A stretch of DNA of 38,038 nucleotides from Sedimentisphaerales bacterium (GTDB taxonomy: Bacteria > Planctomycetota > Phycisphaerae > Sedimentisphaerales > Anaerobacaceae), in assembly GCA_030611315.1 (NCBI GenBank), contig JAUWPZ010000016.1, forward strand, positions 1 through 38,038, read 5' to 3'. Under the pieces are notes generated by a model. That model saw only the letters and a program-made list of their open reading frames with translations, searched no databases and was not told the DNA's origin. The translations under genes and the position numbers were made by a program. Positions 24,574 through 34,210 of this stretch are shown piece by piece (the stretch's first letter is position 1; every line of letters begins with the position of its first letter).

Positions 24574-25407
24574 GTGCAAAAACTTGATATCAGCATCCGA
24601 TACCGTGTAGTTTTATGGGCTTGTGTTGTCGCATTTAGCATGCTGTGCGTTACAGGATGTGGTCAGAGCTTATCATCTCCTGAGCAGTTGCGAAAGTTTG
24701 AGGAAGCCAGCCTGAAAAAGTCAGAATTAGATACTGCCGGCTTTGCAGGCATGAAGCGTCATATTGGTCCATACCGGGTCGTGTCCGGGGACATATTGGA
24801 GTTTCAGATGCCTGCCGTCCTGCGGGTCATCTCCTCTGATTTACCCGAGTGGCTTCGGCCGCAGTACGGCCATAAGGATGTTGAACCTTATATGGTTCGG
24901 GTTAGCCAGGCCGGAACTATTACTCTGCCGATTGTAGGACAGATGCTTGCATCAGGTAAAACACTTGCCCAGATTGAAGCGGCGGTTATAGATGCTTATT
25001 TTCCGAAGTATGTTGTCAATGCTCCTATGGTGGTCTGTGAAGTAAAGAAGTACCAGGGCGAAAACGAAAGAGTTTTCACTGTTATAGGGCTCGTGAACAA
25101 GTCCGGAGCTTTTCCCTATCCTCCGGATGTTCAATATAACCTGATGGAGGCGCTGGCGTTTGCCGGTGGTTTTGATATGGTTGCGGACCCTCGCTATTTG
25201 AAAATCTATCGACAAGGTGCTACCGGGGAGGTTGTCTCGGCCACCTTCGGAGTGGACAGGAAATCTTTGGCTGAGGCATACAGTCTTGTGATAGAACCAG
25301 GGGACCTTATATACGTGGACCATACGATACGTACGCGCGCCAACAAGTTCTTATCCGACGTGTTTAACATTACAATCGGCGCAGGGAGTAGTTACACGTA
25401 CGAATAG
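24574..25407 (+). CDS. Polysaccharide export outer-membrane lipoprotein (Wza/BexD family)
   Basis: GTG 24574 is chosen because GGGGGA (24561-24566) sits 7 bases upstream; an in-frame TTG at 24559 would overlap that site. The N-terminus has a lipobox VTGC at about residue 29. Next comes the Poly_export domain (YRVVSGDILEFQMP, then VSQAGTITLPIVGQMLASGKTLAQIEAAV) and an SLBB-like region (FTVIGLVNKSGAFPYPPDVQYNLMEALAFAGG). The VLIEPGDLIYV-type end is conserved. Such proteins form the outer-membrane channel for capsule or exopolysaccharide and couple to Wzc. It is the first gene of the cluster. Confidence 0.9.
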   Translation: MQKLDISIRYRVVLWACVVAFSMLCVTGCGQSLSSPEQLRKFEEASLKKSELDTAGFAGMKRHIGPYRVVSGDILEFQMPAVLRVISSDLPEWLRPQYGHKDVEPYMVRVSQAGTITLPIVGQMLASGKTLAQIEAAVIDAYFPKYVVNAPMVVCEVKKYQGENERVFTVIGLVNKSGAFPYPPDVQYNLMEALAFAGGFDMVADPRYLKIYRQGATGEVVSATFGVDRKSLAEAYSLVIEPGDLIYVDHTIRTRANKFLSDVFNITIGAGSSYTYE

Positions 25408-25474
25408 ATTTGAGCGAGTGTGATGAAGAAATATGGGGGTTTTGTTTTTGGGGGTATTTGTATTTTAATCAAGT

Positions 25475-26326
25475 ATGATGTGCTCCGTTAATAACAAGTT
25501 GGTTGGAGCCGAACCGCCCCAGGCTGAAGGATTTAGCTGTCAGCAATACGTCGATATTCACTGCCACTGCCTTTACGGTGTGGACGACGGACCAGCTACG
25601 AAAGCCGAGGCGCTGGCCCTTTGCCGGGGGCTCGTTGACGATTGTGTAAGCGAGGTCGTAGCAACCCCTCATCAATTAGGGCGATTCAGCGGCTGCAATG
25701 AAGCCGCACAGATTAGAGAAGCCGTCTTTACTCTTAATGAAGAATTGAAGAGCAGTGATATTCCTCTGACCGTCAGACCGGGCGGGGACGTTCGGGTGGA
25801 CGAAAGGATATGTCATCTGCTTGAGACCGACAAGGTGCTGACCCTTGCAGACGGGGGCAGGTATATTCTCCTGGAGCTTCCGCACGAAGTCTTTATAGAT
25901 ATCGAGCCGTTAATTGTCGAACTTTCCTCTTTGGGCGTTCAGGCTGTGATATCGCATCCGGAACGACACCCTGTTCTTGCAAAGCAGCCTAAGGTGTTAG
26001 GCAAATGGCTTGCGCAGTCGGCTCATCTGCAGATAACGTCCGCCAGCCTGCTTGGGGAGTTTGGTCTTATGGCTCAAAGGGCGGCGTGGGACTTCTTAAG
26101 CTCGGGCTGGGCCTGCTTAGTAGCGACGGATTCCCACAATTTAGACACGCGCAGGCCGAGGATGAAAGCTGCTTTTCAGCGTATCAGCATCAAATTGGGT
26201 CAGGCGGTCGCTCGCCAGGTTTGTATTGAAAACCCACTGAGAATAATAAAGCAGGAAAATCTGCAGACGGCTCACTTTATAAAAAAAGGGAAGCATATTG
26301 ATGAAGCGGTACCGACAAACTCTTGA
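25475..26326 (+). CDS. CpsB/YwqE-type PHP tyrosine-protein phosphatase
   Basis: This 283-residue protein has PHP-domain metal ligands in order: DIHCHCLYGVDDGP, VATPHQ, PGGDVRVDE, VISHPERHP and ATDSHN. This is the polymerase-and-histidinol-phosphatase fold of CpsB/CapC/YwqE enzymes, which are Mn-dependent and dephosphorylate the tyrosine tail of BY-kinases. The matching kinase is encoded at 30514-32955, so the regulatory pair is complete. The ATG ATG start has no strong ribosome site. The stop lies inside the next gene, so the two overlap by 26 bases and are probably translationally coupled. Confidence 0.9.
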   Translation: MMCSVNNKLVGAEPPQAEGFSCQQYVDIHCHCLYGVDDGPATKAEALALCRGLVDDCVSEVVATPHQLGRFSGCNEAAQIREAVFTLNEELKSSDIPLTVRPGGDVRVDERICHLLETDKVLTLADGGRYILLELPHEVFIDIEPLIVELSSLGVQAVISHPERHPVLAKQPKVLGKWLAQSAHLQITSASLLGEFGLMAQRAAWDFLSSGWACLVATDSHNLDTRRPRMKAAFQRISIKLGQAVARQVCIENPLRIIKQENLQTAHFIKKGKHIDEAVPTNS

Positions 26327-28832
26327 CAACCCGGAGGCTGCTTCGAGTAAGTTCGACACTCTAATCGAAATCTTACTCGTGTGCCTTCTGGTTTTTATGC
26401 CCCTTGCTTTCGGGGTCGTACACGCGTGGAGCGAAGAGGTTGTCATTGCCCTGTCCGGTGCTGTTGTCATTTGCTTTCTGCTCAAGCTTGCAACCAATCG
26501 CGACGAAGGGATAATCTGGACATGGGCCTATGTTCCCTTGGGAATTTTCCTGCTTATCCCGATACTCCAGCTTGTTCCCCTGCCCGCGGCTCTGGTAGAA
26601 ATCATCTCGCCGAATACGGCAGCTCTTAAAACGGAACTCTTAGGCGACCTGCCCAATGCCGGGACCGTGCTTAAGACAATGTCTCTTAGCTTCTATCCGC
26701 ATGCTACCAAACACGACCTGCGTCTGGTCCTGTCGGTTGCGGCAATATTTGTAGTTGTTTTTAATGTTTTCCGCCGACCGGCTCGGATAAAACACCTCCT
26801 GGCGGCTATAGCGGTTGTCGGAGGCATCATTGCTGTGGTCGCTCTGGCACAAAACCTTTTCGGGAACGGTAAAATCTTCTGGGTCGTGCCGACCAACCAC
26901 GGCAAGGGCTATTCAGGTCCGTTCGCCAACCACAGCAACTACGGCCAATTTATGAATCTATCAATTGGCGGGGCACTTGCCTTGCTTTTGGTGAAACTGC
27001 GCGAGGCTTTTGCCGGCAGGAAGAAACGGGCGCCGGAGATATTCGAGTATTTGAGTTCCGGTTCTGCCAAAGCATTATGGCTGCTTATAGCAATGATGAG
27101 TCTTGGTGCGGCAGCGGTTTTTGTTTCGCTAACTCGAGGCGGCGTGGTCAGTATGCTAATCGCCATAACCTTTACAACATTGCTTGCTACTTCGCGACGG
27201 TCATTCAGGAGTCACGGCTGGATAATGGTTGTCGTAGCGCTTATCGCATTTGTCTGCGTTTTGTACATAGGTTTCGACGCCGTTTACGAAAAGCTTGCAA
27301 GTATTCGAGATTTTGATGAAGCCGAAGCCGGTCGCTTGCAGATGCTTAAGGATATATGGGTCGCGTGGACGAAATTTCCGATACTGGGGACCGGTCTCGG
27401 AACTCATTCGGTGGTTTATCCGATGTTCGACCGCTCGACCCTAACCGCATTGGCCACACACGCGGAAAATGAGTACGCTCAGACGGCGGAAGAAACGGGA
27501 CTTCTCGGCCTGAGCCTGCTGATGTTCTTTGGTATAATCGTCTGGTCAAGCTATGCCAAAAGCATCCGCAGTGCCGGGCGGGCTATTCATTCGGCGGCGT
27601 ACGGACTCGGCTTCGGTATTTTGGCCATACTTATCCACAGCTTTAGTGATTTCGGTCAGCACCTTCCTGCGAATGCCGTAATATCGGCCATATTCTGCGC
27701 TCTTTTGCTGACTCTGGCTCGGCAGAGAGAGAATAGTCGCCAAGAGCACAGGAAATCAAGAGTACAAGGCATCAGGCCGCTTTTTACTTGTGCGCTTTTG
27801 ACTTGTGCGCTTGTGATTTGGATATGGGCTCTTGTCGATGCTGATAACGCACGGGCTGCCGAGGCCCACTGGAAAAAGGCGCTTGAAATAGAAAAGGGCC
27901 TTGTGAAGAGCGACTGGAAAGGTACGGATGCCGAGTATGCAAGGTTAATTTCTCACACACGCTCGGCAGCAGACTACGAGCCGGAGAATATAACGTACCG
28001 ACACTGGCTCAATGTGTATCGCTGGCGTTCGGTAAGCCAAATAACAGACCCCGATACGGGGCAAACCGTTATCTCTGAGGCTTTAATGCCGACCGTTCAG
28101 GATATAGTTGCCGAGTTTCATAAGGCGCGCGTAGTTTGCCCCACATACGGACCAAGCTATAGCATGGTTGGCCAGATCGAAAAGTTTGTTCTCAACGATG
28201 AATCGGGCGCAGAGAGGATAAGAAAAGGTTTTCGCCTTGCGCCCTGTGACCCAATAGCCTGCTTTGTCGCCGGGTGTCTTGACGTTTCCCAGAGAAGAGA
28301 TGAAGACTACGTTGAGAAGTTTGAAAAGACCGTACAATTAGACGGCAAATTGTTCAGGGATGTTGTAAATGTATATGTCAATTATCTTAGCCGTCCTCAT
28401 TTGGCTATGTCGGCTGCCGGAAATAATATCGACCGGCTATACCATGCAGCCGGTGTTTTTGAAGATATGCAATATAACGACTTTGCGGAGCAAGCCTGGG
28501 AGAAAATCAAGGATTTGCTTGAAGCACAGTGTTCCCGGCCTGATGCCCGGGCTTCGGCGTTTGCATCTTTAGGTGATATCTACAGAAGAAAGAAGCAGGA
28601 TAACGAGGCGGCAATAGAATGTTATCGTCGCGCTCTGGCGCTTGACTACGGCCAAGTCCACTGGCGGCTTGAATTGGCAAGACTGCTTGCCGAGGTCCAG
28701 CGGTTTCCGGAGGCAATGCGCCAGGCAAAGATATGCCTTCAACTGCGTCCTCAGTTGAAGGCGGCCGAAAAGCTTGTAGCAGATTTTTCGGTCAATCCCG
28801 CTGTCTTCGAGGATGAAATTAAACTGCCCTGA
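26301..28832 (+). CDS. O-antigen ligase/Wzy-like membrane protein with C-terminal TPRs
   Basis: It is about 844 residues, starting at ATG 26301 (GGGAAG upstream). The first 480 residues contain roughly a dozen hydrophobic helices. A Wzy_C-like core follows: SLTRGGVVSMLIAI, the periplasmic loop GTGLGTHSVVYPMF with HAENEYAQTAEETGLLGL, then further helices. From about 520 on, the protein is soluble and TPR-like (AYARLISHTRSAADYEPEN near the start; DIYRRKKQDNEAAIECYRRALALDYG near the end). Members polymerise or ligate undecaprenyl-linked glycans. In this locus it is the best candidate polymerase. TPR extensions of this size are seen in planctomycete and delta-type members. Confidence 0.85.
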   Translation: MKRYRQTLDNPEAASSKFDTLIEILLVCLLVFMPLAFGVVHAWSEEVVIALSGAVVICFLLKLATNRDEGIIWTWAYVPLGIFLLIPILQLVPLPAALVEIISPNTAALKTELLGDLPNAGTVLKTMSLSFYPHATKHDLRLVLSVAAIFVVVFNVFRRPARIKHLLAAIAVVGGIIAVVALAQNLFGNGKIFWVVPTNHGKGYSGPFANHSNYGQFMNLSIGGALALLLVKLREAFAGRKKRAPEIFEYLSSGSAKALWLLIAMMSLGAAAVFVSLTRGGVVSMLIAITFTTLLATSRRSFRSHGWIMVVVALIAFVCVLYIGFDAVYEKLASIRDFDEAEAGRLQMLKDIWVAWTKFPILGTGLGTHSVVYPMFDRSTLTALATHAENEYAQTAEETGLLGLSLLMFFGIIVWSSYAKSIRSAGRAIHSAAYGLGFGILAILIHSFSDFGQHLPANAVISAIFCALLLTLARQRENSRQEHRKSRVQGIRPLFTCALLTCALVIWIWALVDADNARAAEAHWKKALEIEKGLVKSDWKGTDAEYARLISHTRSAADYEPENITYRHWLNVYRWRSVSQITDPDTGQTVISEALMPTVQDIVAEFHKARVVCPTYGPSYSMVGQIEKFVLNDESGAERIRKGFRLAPCDPIACFVAGCLDVSQRRDEDYVEKFEKTVQLDGKLFRDVVNVYVNYLSRPHLAMSAAGNNIDRLYHAAGVFEDMQYNDFAEQAWEKIKDLLEAQCSRPDARASAFASLGDIYRRKKQDNEAAIECYRRALALDYGQVHWRLELARLLAEVQRFPEAMRQAKICLQLRPQLKAAEKLVADFSVNPAVFEDEIKLP

Positions 28833-28902
28833 TGCGTTTTGGAAGCGGATGAAGTAAAGCTTTCAAGGCAGGGCTGAGTAATAAATACAGCTTAGCTGAA
28901 AT

Positions 28903-28925
28903 CCCCGGTCGGTGCACCGACGGGG
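28903..28925. repeat. GC-rich hairpin ahead of the initiating transferase gene
   Basis: CCCC and GGGG flank the perfect palindrome TCGGTGCACCGA (28909-28920). It lies in the 119-base gap inside the polysaccharide operon and could attenuate or stabilise the message. No T-run follows, so it is not a classical terminator. Confidence 0.4.
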
Positions 28926-28951
28926 ACGGAGTTTGCGCCGAGCCGACAAAA

Positions 28952-30400
28952 ATGAACACATACTTAATCGTATATCTTGGTTCAACGTTACTGGCTCTGG
29001 TAACTACACCGATAGTTATTCGTATCGCACGGCGACTCGATATAGTTGACACCCCGGGTATACGCAAAGTCCACAGTAAGCCTGTTCCGCGCATCGGCGG
29101 CGTTGCGATTTTTGTCTCTATGATGGCTCTCATCATACCGGTACTATTATTACCGAATGTCATTGGCCAGAGCTTCCGACTCATCAGGTTGAAAATAATC
29201 ACTCTACTTTGTGCCGGGGGATTTGTATTCCTCGTAGGACTTATAGACGACATTAAGGGGCTTCGGGTAAGAGCAAAGCTTTTAGCTCAGTTGATTGCGG
29301 CCATAGTAGTATGCGGCGTGGGTATTCGAATAAACACCATTGTTCTTACTGATTCATTGGTCATCGATTTGGGCTGGTTCTCATGGCTGATTACGATTCT
29401 CTGGATTGTCGGCATAACTAACGCCATAAATTTCGCCGACGGTCTTGACGGCCTTGCCGCCGGTATATGCGCAGCTACTTGTGGCGTTATTGTGATACTG
29501 ACTTTATACTTTGGTCCTCCAGTAATGACTGTTATTATGCTTTGTCTTATGGGGTCTTTGACCGGCTTTTTGTTCTTTAATTTTAATCCGGCAAAGATAT
29601 TTATGGGCGACTCCGGCAGCCTTTTTTTGGGCTTTACCATAGCCTCTTCAAGTGTATTGTGTGCTTCCAAAACCGAGACCGTGGTGGGATTAGCCTTGCC
29701 CGTTTTAGCCCTGGGGATACCTATCCTTGATACTCTTCTGAGTATGCTCAGGAGATTTCTTGAGCGCAGAAGTATGTTCTCACCTGATTTCGGTCATTTT
29801 CACCACAGGCTTTTGGCTCTTGGTCTTCGTCAGCGTCATGCAGTGATTGCAGCTTATTTGATAACGTTGCTTGCCGCCGGGGGCGGAATGTTTATGCTCC
29901 TTACACGTAACGCTCAGACTGTTATAGTTTTTGTTTGTATTCTGCTTCTGCTTGTTCTGGCGTTCAGGGTGGTGGGCTCTGTCCGGTTGCAGGAGACGAT
30001 AGCCGGCCTGAAGCGAAAACACACAATTTTTCACCAGAAAAAGCAGGAAATAGAGAATTTTGAGAATATCGAGCTCCACTTCAGACAAGCCAGGATATTT
30101 GAGCAATGGTGGCAGGCGGTCTGTTTTGCCGCTGATAAGATGGATTTCATAAGGAGTTTGTTACCTTTAACCAACCGTGACGGAACAAAGCGAGTATTAG
30201 CGTGGGAGAAAACCGGCGAAAGCATTGGGGCGGACGATATCGTCAAAATGACTTTACCTATCCATGACCGTCGCACCGGTTCGGCTCTGAATCTTGAGGT
30301 CCAGGTCCATGCCAACGGCTCTCTTGAGTCCGCAGGCCGTCGGGTAACACTATTTGGCCGACTCCTCGAAGAATACAGCATTGCAAACTTGGCCGGATAA
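28952..30400 (+). CDS. WecA/MraY-type undecaprenyl-phosphate sugar-1-phosphate transferase with a cytosolic extension
   Basis: This 482-residue protein has about ten transmembrane helices in the first 345 residues, with the family motifs in order: RKVHSKPVPRIGG, LIDDIKGL, NAINFADGLDGLAAG, FMGDSGSLFLG and HFHHRLLALGL. These cover the Mg-binding aspartates and the HIHH-like loop. The enzyme loads the first sugar-1-phosphate onto undecaprenyl phosphate and starts polymer synthesis. WecA is about 360 residues, so roughly 130 C-terminal residues are extra. They begin with a charged helix (GLKRKHTIFHQKKQEIENFEN) and continue as a soluble region containing IFEQWWQAVCFAADKM. This extension may bind partners. 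Confidence 0.92.
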   Translation: MNTYLIVYLGSTLLALVTTPIVIRIARRLDIVDTPGIRKVHSKPVPRIGGVAIFVSMMALIIPVLLLPNVIGQSFRLIRLKIITLLCAGGFVFLVGLIDDIKGLRVRAKLLAQLIAAIVVCGVGIRINTIVLTDSLVIDLGWFSWLITILWIVGITNAINFADGLDGLAAGICAATCGVIVILTLYFGPPVMTVIMLCLMGSLTGFLFFNFNPAKIFMGDSGSLFLGFTIASSSVLCASKTETVVGLALPVLALGIPILDTLLSMLRRFLERRSMFSPDFGHFHHRLLALGLRQRHAVIAAYLITLLAAGGGMFMLLTRNAQTVIVFVCILLLLVLAFRVVGSVRLQETIAGLKRKHTIFHQKKQEIENFENIELHFRQARIFEQWWQAVCFAADKMDFIRSLLPLTNRDGTKRVLAWEKTGESIGADDIVKMTLPIHDRRTGSALNLEVQVHANGSLESAGRRVTLFGRLLEEYSIANLAG

Positions 30401-30513
30401 AATGACGATTTGGCGTGCGTTGTGCGTCCCTTCGACTACGCTCAGGACAAGGATGCGTATCGCGTAAAGGAATTTCGGCAACATACATACTACGCAATAC
30501 GAAATACGAGAAT

Positions 30514-32955
30514 ATGCTTATGGATAATAAAACTTTCCAAAATGCCGGTCCGGATGTATCGCTTCCGCAAAGCGACGCCATGCCGCAAAATAATCTTTTA
30601 CAGATAGTTCTGCGTCACCGGTGGACCATTCTGTTAACGACCATATTTTATTTAGTCGTTGCATTGCTTTATCTTTTGAAGGCTACACCAATCTACAGGA
30701 GTACATCGAGGCTGTATATTGAACAAAGCGGCCCGAAGATAATCAACGAGTACGAAGGGATACTGACCCGGTCACACAATTACATTTATACACAGTGCGA
30801 ATTGATAAGGTCTACTCCTATTGTTGCTGATGCGATTGATAACGCCCAGAAAGAGAAGCTGAGAACATTTGCCGGAGTGGACAACGTTATTGGTTCTGTT
30901 AAGAGAATGTTGGATATTAGTGTCGGCAAGCAAGATGGTATCATTAGCGTGTCGTTCGACTGCCCATATCCCGCAGAAGCTGCACAAATTGCGAACGACG
31001 TGGTGAATTCGTATATCAGATATCACTCGAGCCGCAAGCAAAGTACTGTTACAGAAGTGCTGAGAATCCTTCAGAAAGAGAAGGTTAAACGCGATACGGA
31101 ACTGTCGGGAAAATTCGCAGAGATGCTGGAATTTACCCGGGAAAATGGAGTAGTCTCTTTTGACAGTGAAGGCGGTAATATTGTTTTTAACAGGTTGAGC
31201 AAGCTATCCAGCGCGCTAACCGAGGCACAATTGGCTACCCTAAACGCAAAAGCCGATTTTGAAGCAGCCAGGGGTATGGCGAATGAACCTGCCAAAATCA
31301 AGCAATTCGCTTCGGCTTCTGCCGGTGCAGGTGTGCGTGTATCCGTCAACGACCGAGAAACCCAGTTGCTTTCCGAGCTGAGACAGACGCAAATCGAGTT
31401 AAAAAACGCAAGATACCATTGTACCGAGGACCATCCGTCCGTTCATGCGATCCAAGAAAAGATTGACCACATCAAACAAGAGCTTGATGAGCAGGCGAAG
31501 GAATTTGCCGACGCTTATATCGAAGTGATGCGGCTGAGGTGGCTGGCGGCAAAGGAAAGAGAAGATGAATTACAGGTATCCTTTGACAGCCAGCACAAAG
31601 CAGCACGCAATTTAGGTGTTAAGACAGCCGAGTATTCGGTGCTCCAGTCGGGATTAAAGCGGCTTGAAAGGTTTTGCGAGATTCTTGATGAGCGGATTAA
31701 GGAGCTGAACGTTACAGAAGATGTGGGTGCGCTCAATATCAGCATATTGGAAGTCGCACGGGCTGCAAGTAGTCCCTCAAAACCACAGAAGGCCAGAGTT
31801 ATGGCAATAGCGCTCGCCTTGGGACTTATGTTCGGCGGCGGCCTGGCTTTGCTTCGCGACTGGCTGGACTATCGGCTGCGGTCCTCTGAAGAGATATCGG
31901 CGGTGCTCGGTGTTCCGGTCCTCGGTGTGGTACCGACAATGTCAGAAGAACAAAGGATTATTATAAACCAGAGCCGGCAGGTGTGGCTCAAGCTCAAGTC
32001 TATCGTCTCTGAGGCGTCTCGTGCAATAAGAACCGCAGCGTTTTCCACGATACTAAAGCGCAAAGCCAAGCCACAAAAGCAATCCATCCTGGTTCGTGCC
32101 GCCGCCCATCGAGCGATGCGCACCAACGTGCTCTGCGAGGGGCTAAAGAGCAAAGCAAAAACCACTGTTGTCAGCTCACATGCCGCCGTTGACGACAGGA
32201 CAACGTTAGAAAAGCAGCGCATTATAGCGCGCGGCCGGAGGGTGCTTCTGGAGCCTAAATCTGTTGTAGCCGAAGCCTACCGAACGATCCGTACGGCCGT
32301 GTTTTTCGGCGCCCCCAAGGGCGAAGCAAAGACCATCATTATTACCTCTCCGGCGCCGGGTGACGGTAAGAGCACTCTCGTGAGCAATCTGGCAATTGCA
32401 ATGGCACAGGCCGGACAAAGCACGCTTATTATCGACGGCGATTTCCGAGGACCCGTGCAGCACAAAATCTTCGAAATCGATAAGAACAGAGGGCTATCCA
32501 ATATACTTACCGGAAGGCTTACTGTAAATGAAGCAATACAGCCCGGCCCGGTCGAAGGGCTTGGCATTTTGTCCTGCGGACAGGAAGTAACTAATCCGTC
32601 GGAGCTGCTCAACAGTGATGCATTTGCCGCGATGTTGAAGGACCTTTCCGAACGATATGACCGGGTCGTCATAGATTCACCGCCGGTTGGTCCGGTCGCC
32701 GACAGCCAGATTCTTGCAGCCATTTGCGATGTAGTTCTCCTGGTTTTGAAGGCGGAGAAATCTACAAGAAGGTACAGCCAACATGCACGGGATAATCTGC
32801 TGAGCGTAGGAGCACACATACTCGGTGTTGTTGTAAATGGTGTTCCGCAGAAGCGCAGCGGCTACGGTTACTATTCCAGCTACAGTCACTACGGTGGTTA
32901 CGGCTACTACGGCGGTTACGGCTACTACGGCGACAAGAAAAAGAAAACAGGATAA
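30514..32955 (+). CDS. Wzc-type tyrosine autokinase/chain-length regulator (BY-kinase)
   Basis: The start is taken at ATG 30514 (or ATG 30520); the in-frame ATG at 30415 would translate spacer repeat sequence. An N-terminal Wzz domain opens with a transmembrane helix (ILLTTIFYLVVALLYLL), a periplasmic coiled-coil region follows, and a second helix (VMAIALALGLMFGGGLALL) ends it. The kinase has Walker A SPAPGDGKST at 32347-32376, A' LIIDGDFRGP and B VVIDSPPV. It ends in a tyrosine cluster (YGYYSSYSHYGGYGYYGGYG), the autophosphorylation tail. It acts with the Wza-like channel and the CpsB-like phosphatase. Between the second helix and the kinase are repeated segments with a degenerate P-loop (see findings). 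Confidence 0.93.
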   Translation: MLMDNKTFQNAGPDVSLPQSDAMPQNNLLQIVLRHRWTILLTTIFYLVVALLYLLKATPIYRSTSRLYIEQSGPKIINEYEGILTRSHNYIYTQCELIRSTPIVADAIDNAQKEKLRTFAGVDNVIGSVKRMLDISVGKQDGIISVSFDCPYPAEAAQIANDVVNSYIRYHSSRKQSTVTEVLRILQKEKVKRDTELSGKFAEMLEFTRENGVVSFDSEGGNIVFNRLSKLSSALTEAQLATLNAKADFEAARGMANEPAKIKQFASASAGAGVRVSVNDRETQLLSELRQTQIELKNARYHCTEDHPSVHAIQEKIDHIKQELDEQAKEFADAYIEVMRLRWLAAKEREDELQVSFDSQHKAARNLGVKTAEYSVLQSGLKRLERFCEILDERIKELNVTEDVGALNISILEVARAASSPSKPQKARVMAIALALGLMFGGGLALLRDWLDYRLRSSEEISAVLGVPVLGVVPTMSEEQRIIINQSRQVWLKLKSIVSEASRAIRTAAFSTILKRKAKPQKQSILVRAAAHRAMRTNVLCEGLKSKAKTTVVSSHAAVDDRTTLEKQRIIARGRRVLLEPKSVVAEAYRTIRTAVFFGAPKGEAKTIIITSPAPGDGKSTLVSNLAIAMAQAGQSTLIIDGDFRGPVQHKIFEIDKNRGLSNILTGRLTVNEAIQPGPVEGLGILSCGQEVTNPSELLNSDAFAAMLKDLSERYDRVVIDSPPVGPVADSQILAAICDVVLLVLKAEKSTRRYSQHARDNLLSVGAHILGVVVNGVPQKRSGYGYYSSYSHYGGYGYYGGYGYYGDKKKKTG

Positions 32956-32990
32956 GAGCAGAACGCTTATGCCCGAATGGGCTTTTGCTT

Positions 32991-34199
32991 ATGAAGATAT
33001 TGCTTTTAAACCAATTTTATCCGCCCGATGTAGCGGCAAGCGGCCAATTATTAGCCGACTTAGCAGAAAGACTGACTCTTGCCGGACATGAGGTGCATGT
33101 GCTGTGCAGTTGTCGTACGTATGGCGGTGGTACGGAGAAATATCCAGTTGAGCAGATAATAAACGGTGTTTCCATTCATCGTGTGGCAGCGGCTGGTTTT
33201 GGGCGCGGCAGGATAATCGGCCGACTGCTTGATTACATATCCTTTTATATCCTCGCGGCGTGGAAAGCGGTGTTTCTTCCAAGGATGAATATATGCGTCG
33301 CACTTACAACGCCTCCTTTTATTGCATTGTGCGGTGTAATGCTGGGTTTTCTCAAAGGTACCCGTCTGATACTCTGGACCATGGATTTGTATCCGGAAGT
33401 AGCAGTGGCTTACGGTGTAATTAAAAAGGGCGGTCTATTGCATCGCTTTCTTGCCTGTCTGAGCAAATGGACATACCGTCGGGCGTCACACATAATTTCG
33501 TTGGGCGAGGTTATGACAACAAAGCTCATCGAAGCCGGGGCTAAGGCTGAGAAGATTACAACTGTGCATAATTGGGTGCCAAAAGAAGTTGTTCGGCAAA
33601 TCTCGCGCGACAACTCTGCTCTGCGAGATGAGTGGAATCTTGACGGCCAGGTGACGCTAATGTATTCCGGCAACGCGGGTTTGGGCCATGAATTAGACAC
33701 GGTGGTTCACGCGGCGAGAAAAGCTGCCGAGAAGGTGAACCTCCAGGTGTTGTTCGTAGTCAACGGCAAGATGCGAGAGCCTTTGAACAAATTAGCCACA
33801 GAGCTTGGTTTGAATTGTATTAAGTTCCGTCCTCCGGTCGCTTTGAACAGGCTTTCCGATGTGTTGGCTGTTGGTGATATACACCTGGTTTATCAAAAAC
33901 CTGGAACTCAAGGTCTAATTGTTCCAAGTAAGCTTTATGGTGTACTTGCTGCCGGCCGCCCAACACTCTTTATTGGACCGGACGATTGTGAACCTGCAAT
34001 AATCCTTCGTAGAAGCAAGGCCGGTATTATCATTAAGTCGGGAGATGTCGACGGCATTGCCGATGCTATTGGGAAACTGAGCCGGGATAAGCAGCTCCGG
34101 TTATCAATGGGCAGCCGTGCAAGGAGATATTACGAAAGCAATTTTGGCCGCGACCGAAGCACGTCAACAATTGTTGAAGCGATAAAAGCAGTCGCATAA
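32991..34199 (+). CDS. Glycosyltransferase family 4
   Basis: ATG 32991 is the natural start, giving MKILLLNQFYPPDVAASGQLLADLAERLTLAGHEVHVL (in part). About 402 residues form a GT-B fold. The N-terminal Rossmann domain ends near TTVHNWVPKE. The C-terminal donor domain carries YSGNAGLGHELDTVVHAA, RPPVALNRLSDVLAVGDIHLVYQ and GLIVPSKLYGVLAAGRPTLFIGPDDCE, the E-x7-E-like donor motif region. It adds a sugar to the lipid-linked repeat unit on the cytosolic face. It begins 35 bases after the BY-kinase. The donor sugar is unknown. The WcaI/CapM-like subfamily is the closest impression. Confidence 0.88.
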   Translation: MKILLLNQFYPPDVAASGQLLADLAERLTLAGHEVHVLCSCRTYGGGTEKYPVEQIINGVSIHRVAAAGFGRGRIIGRLLDYISFYILAAWKAVFLPRMNICVALTTPPFIALCGVMLGFLKGTRLILWTMDLYPEVAVAYGVIKKGGLLHRFLACLSKWTYRRASHIISLGEVMTTKLIEAGAKAEKITTVHNWVPKEVVRQISRDNSALRDEWNLDGQVTLMYSGNAGLGHELDTVVHAARKAAEKVNLQVLFVVNGKMREPLNKLATELGLNCIKFRPPVALNRLSDVLAVGDIHLVYQKPGTQGLIVPSKLYGVLAAGRPTLFIGPDDCEPAIILRRSKAGIIIKSGDVDGIADAIGKLSRDKQLRLSMGSRARRYYESNFGRDRSTSTIVEAIKAVA

Positions 34200-34210
34200 C
34201 AGGCAAGGTT

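Noticed and set aside
30415-30513. Extended N-terminus of the BY-kinase
   Set aside because: The added residues come from spacer repeat sequence (CTTCGACTACGCTCAGGAC-type) and precede a natural ATG; no homologous protein segment is apparent.
32866-32935. Short GGTTACGGCTACTACGGC-type tandem repeat considered as a CRISPR or minisatellite
   Set aside because: It encodes the tyrosine-rich autophosphorylation tail of the BY-kinase, a known feature of the family.
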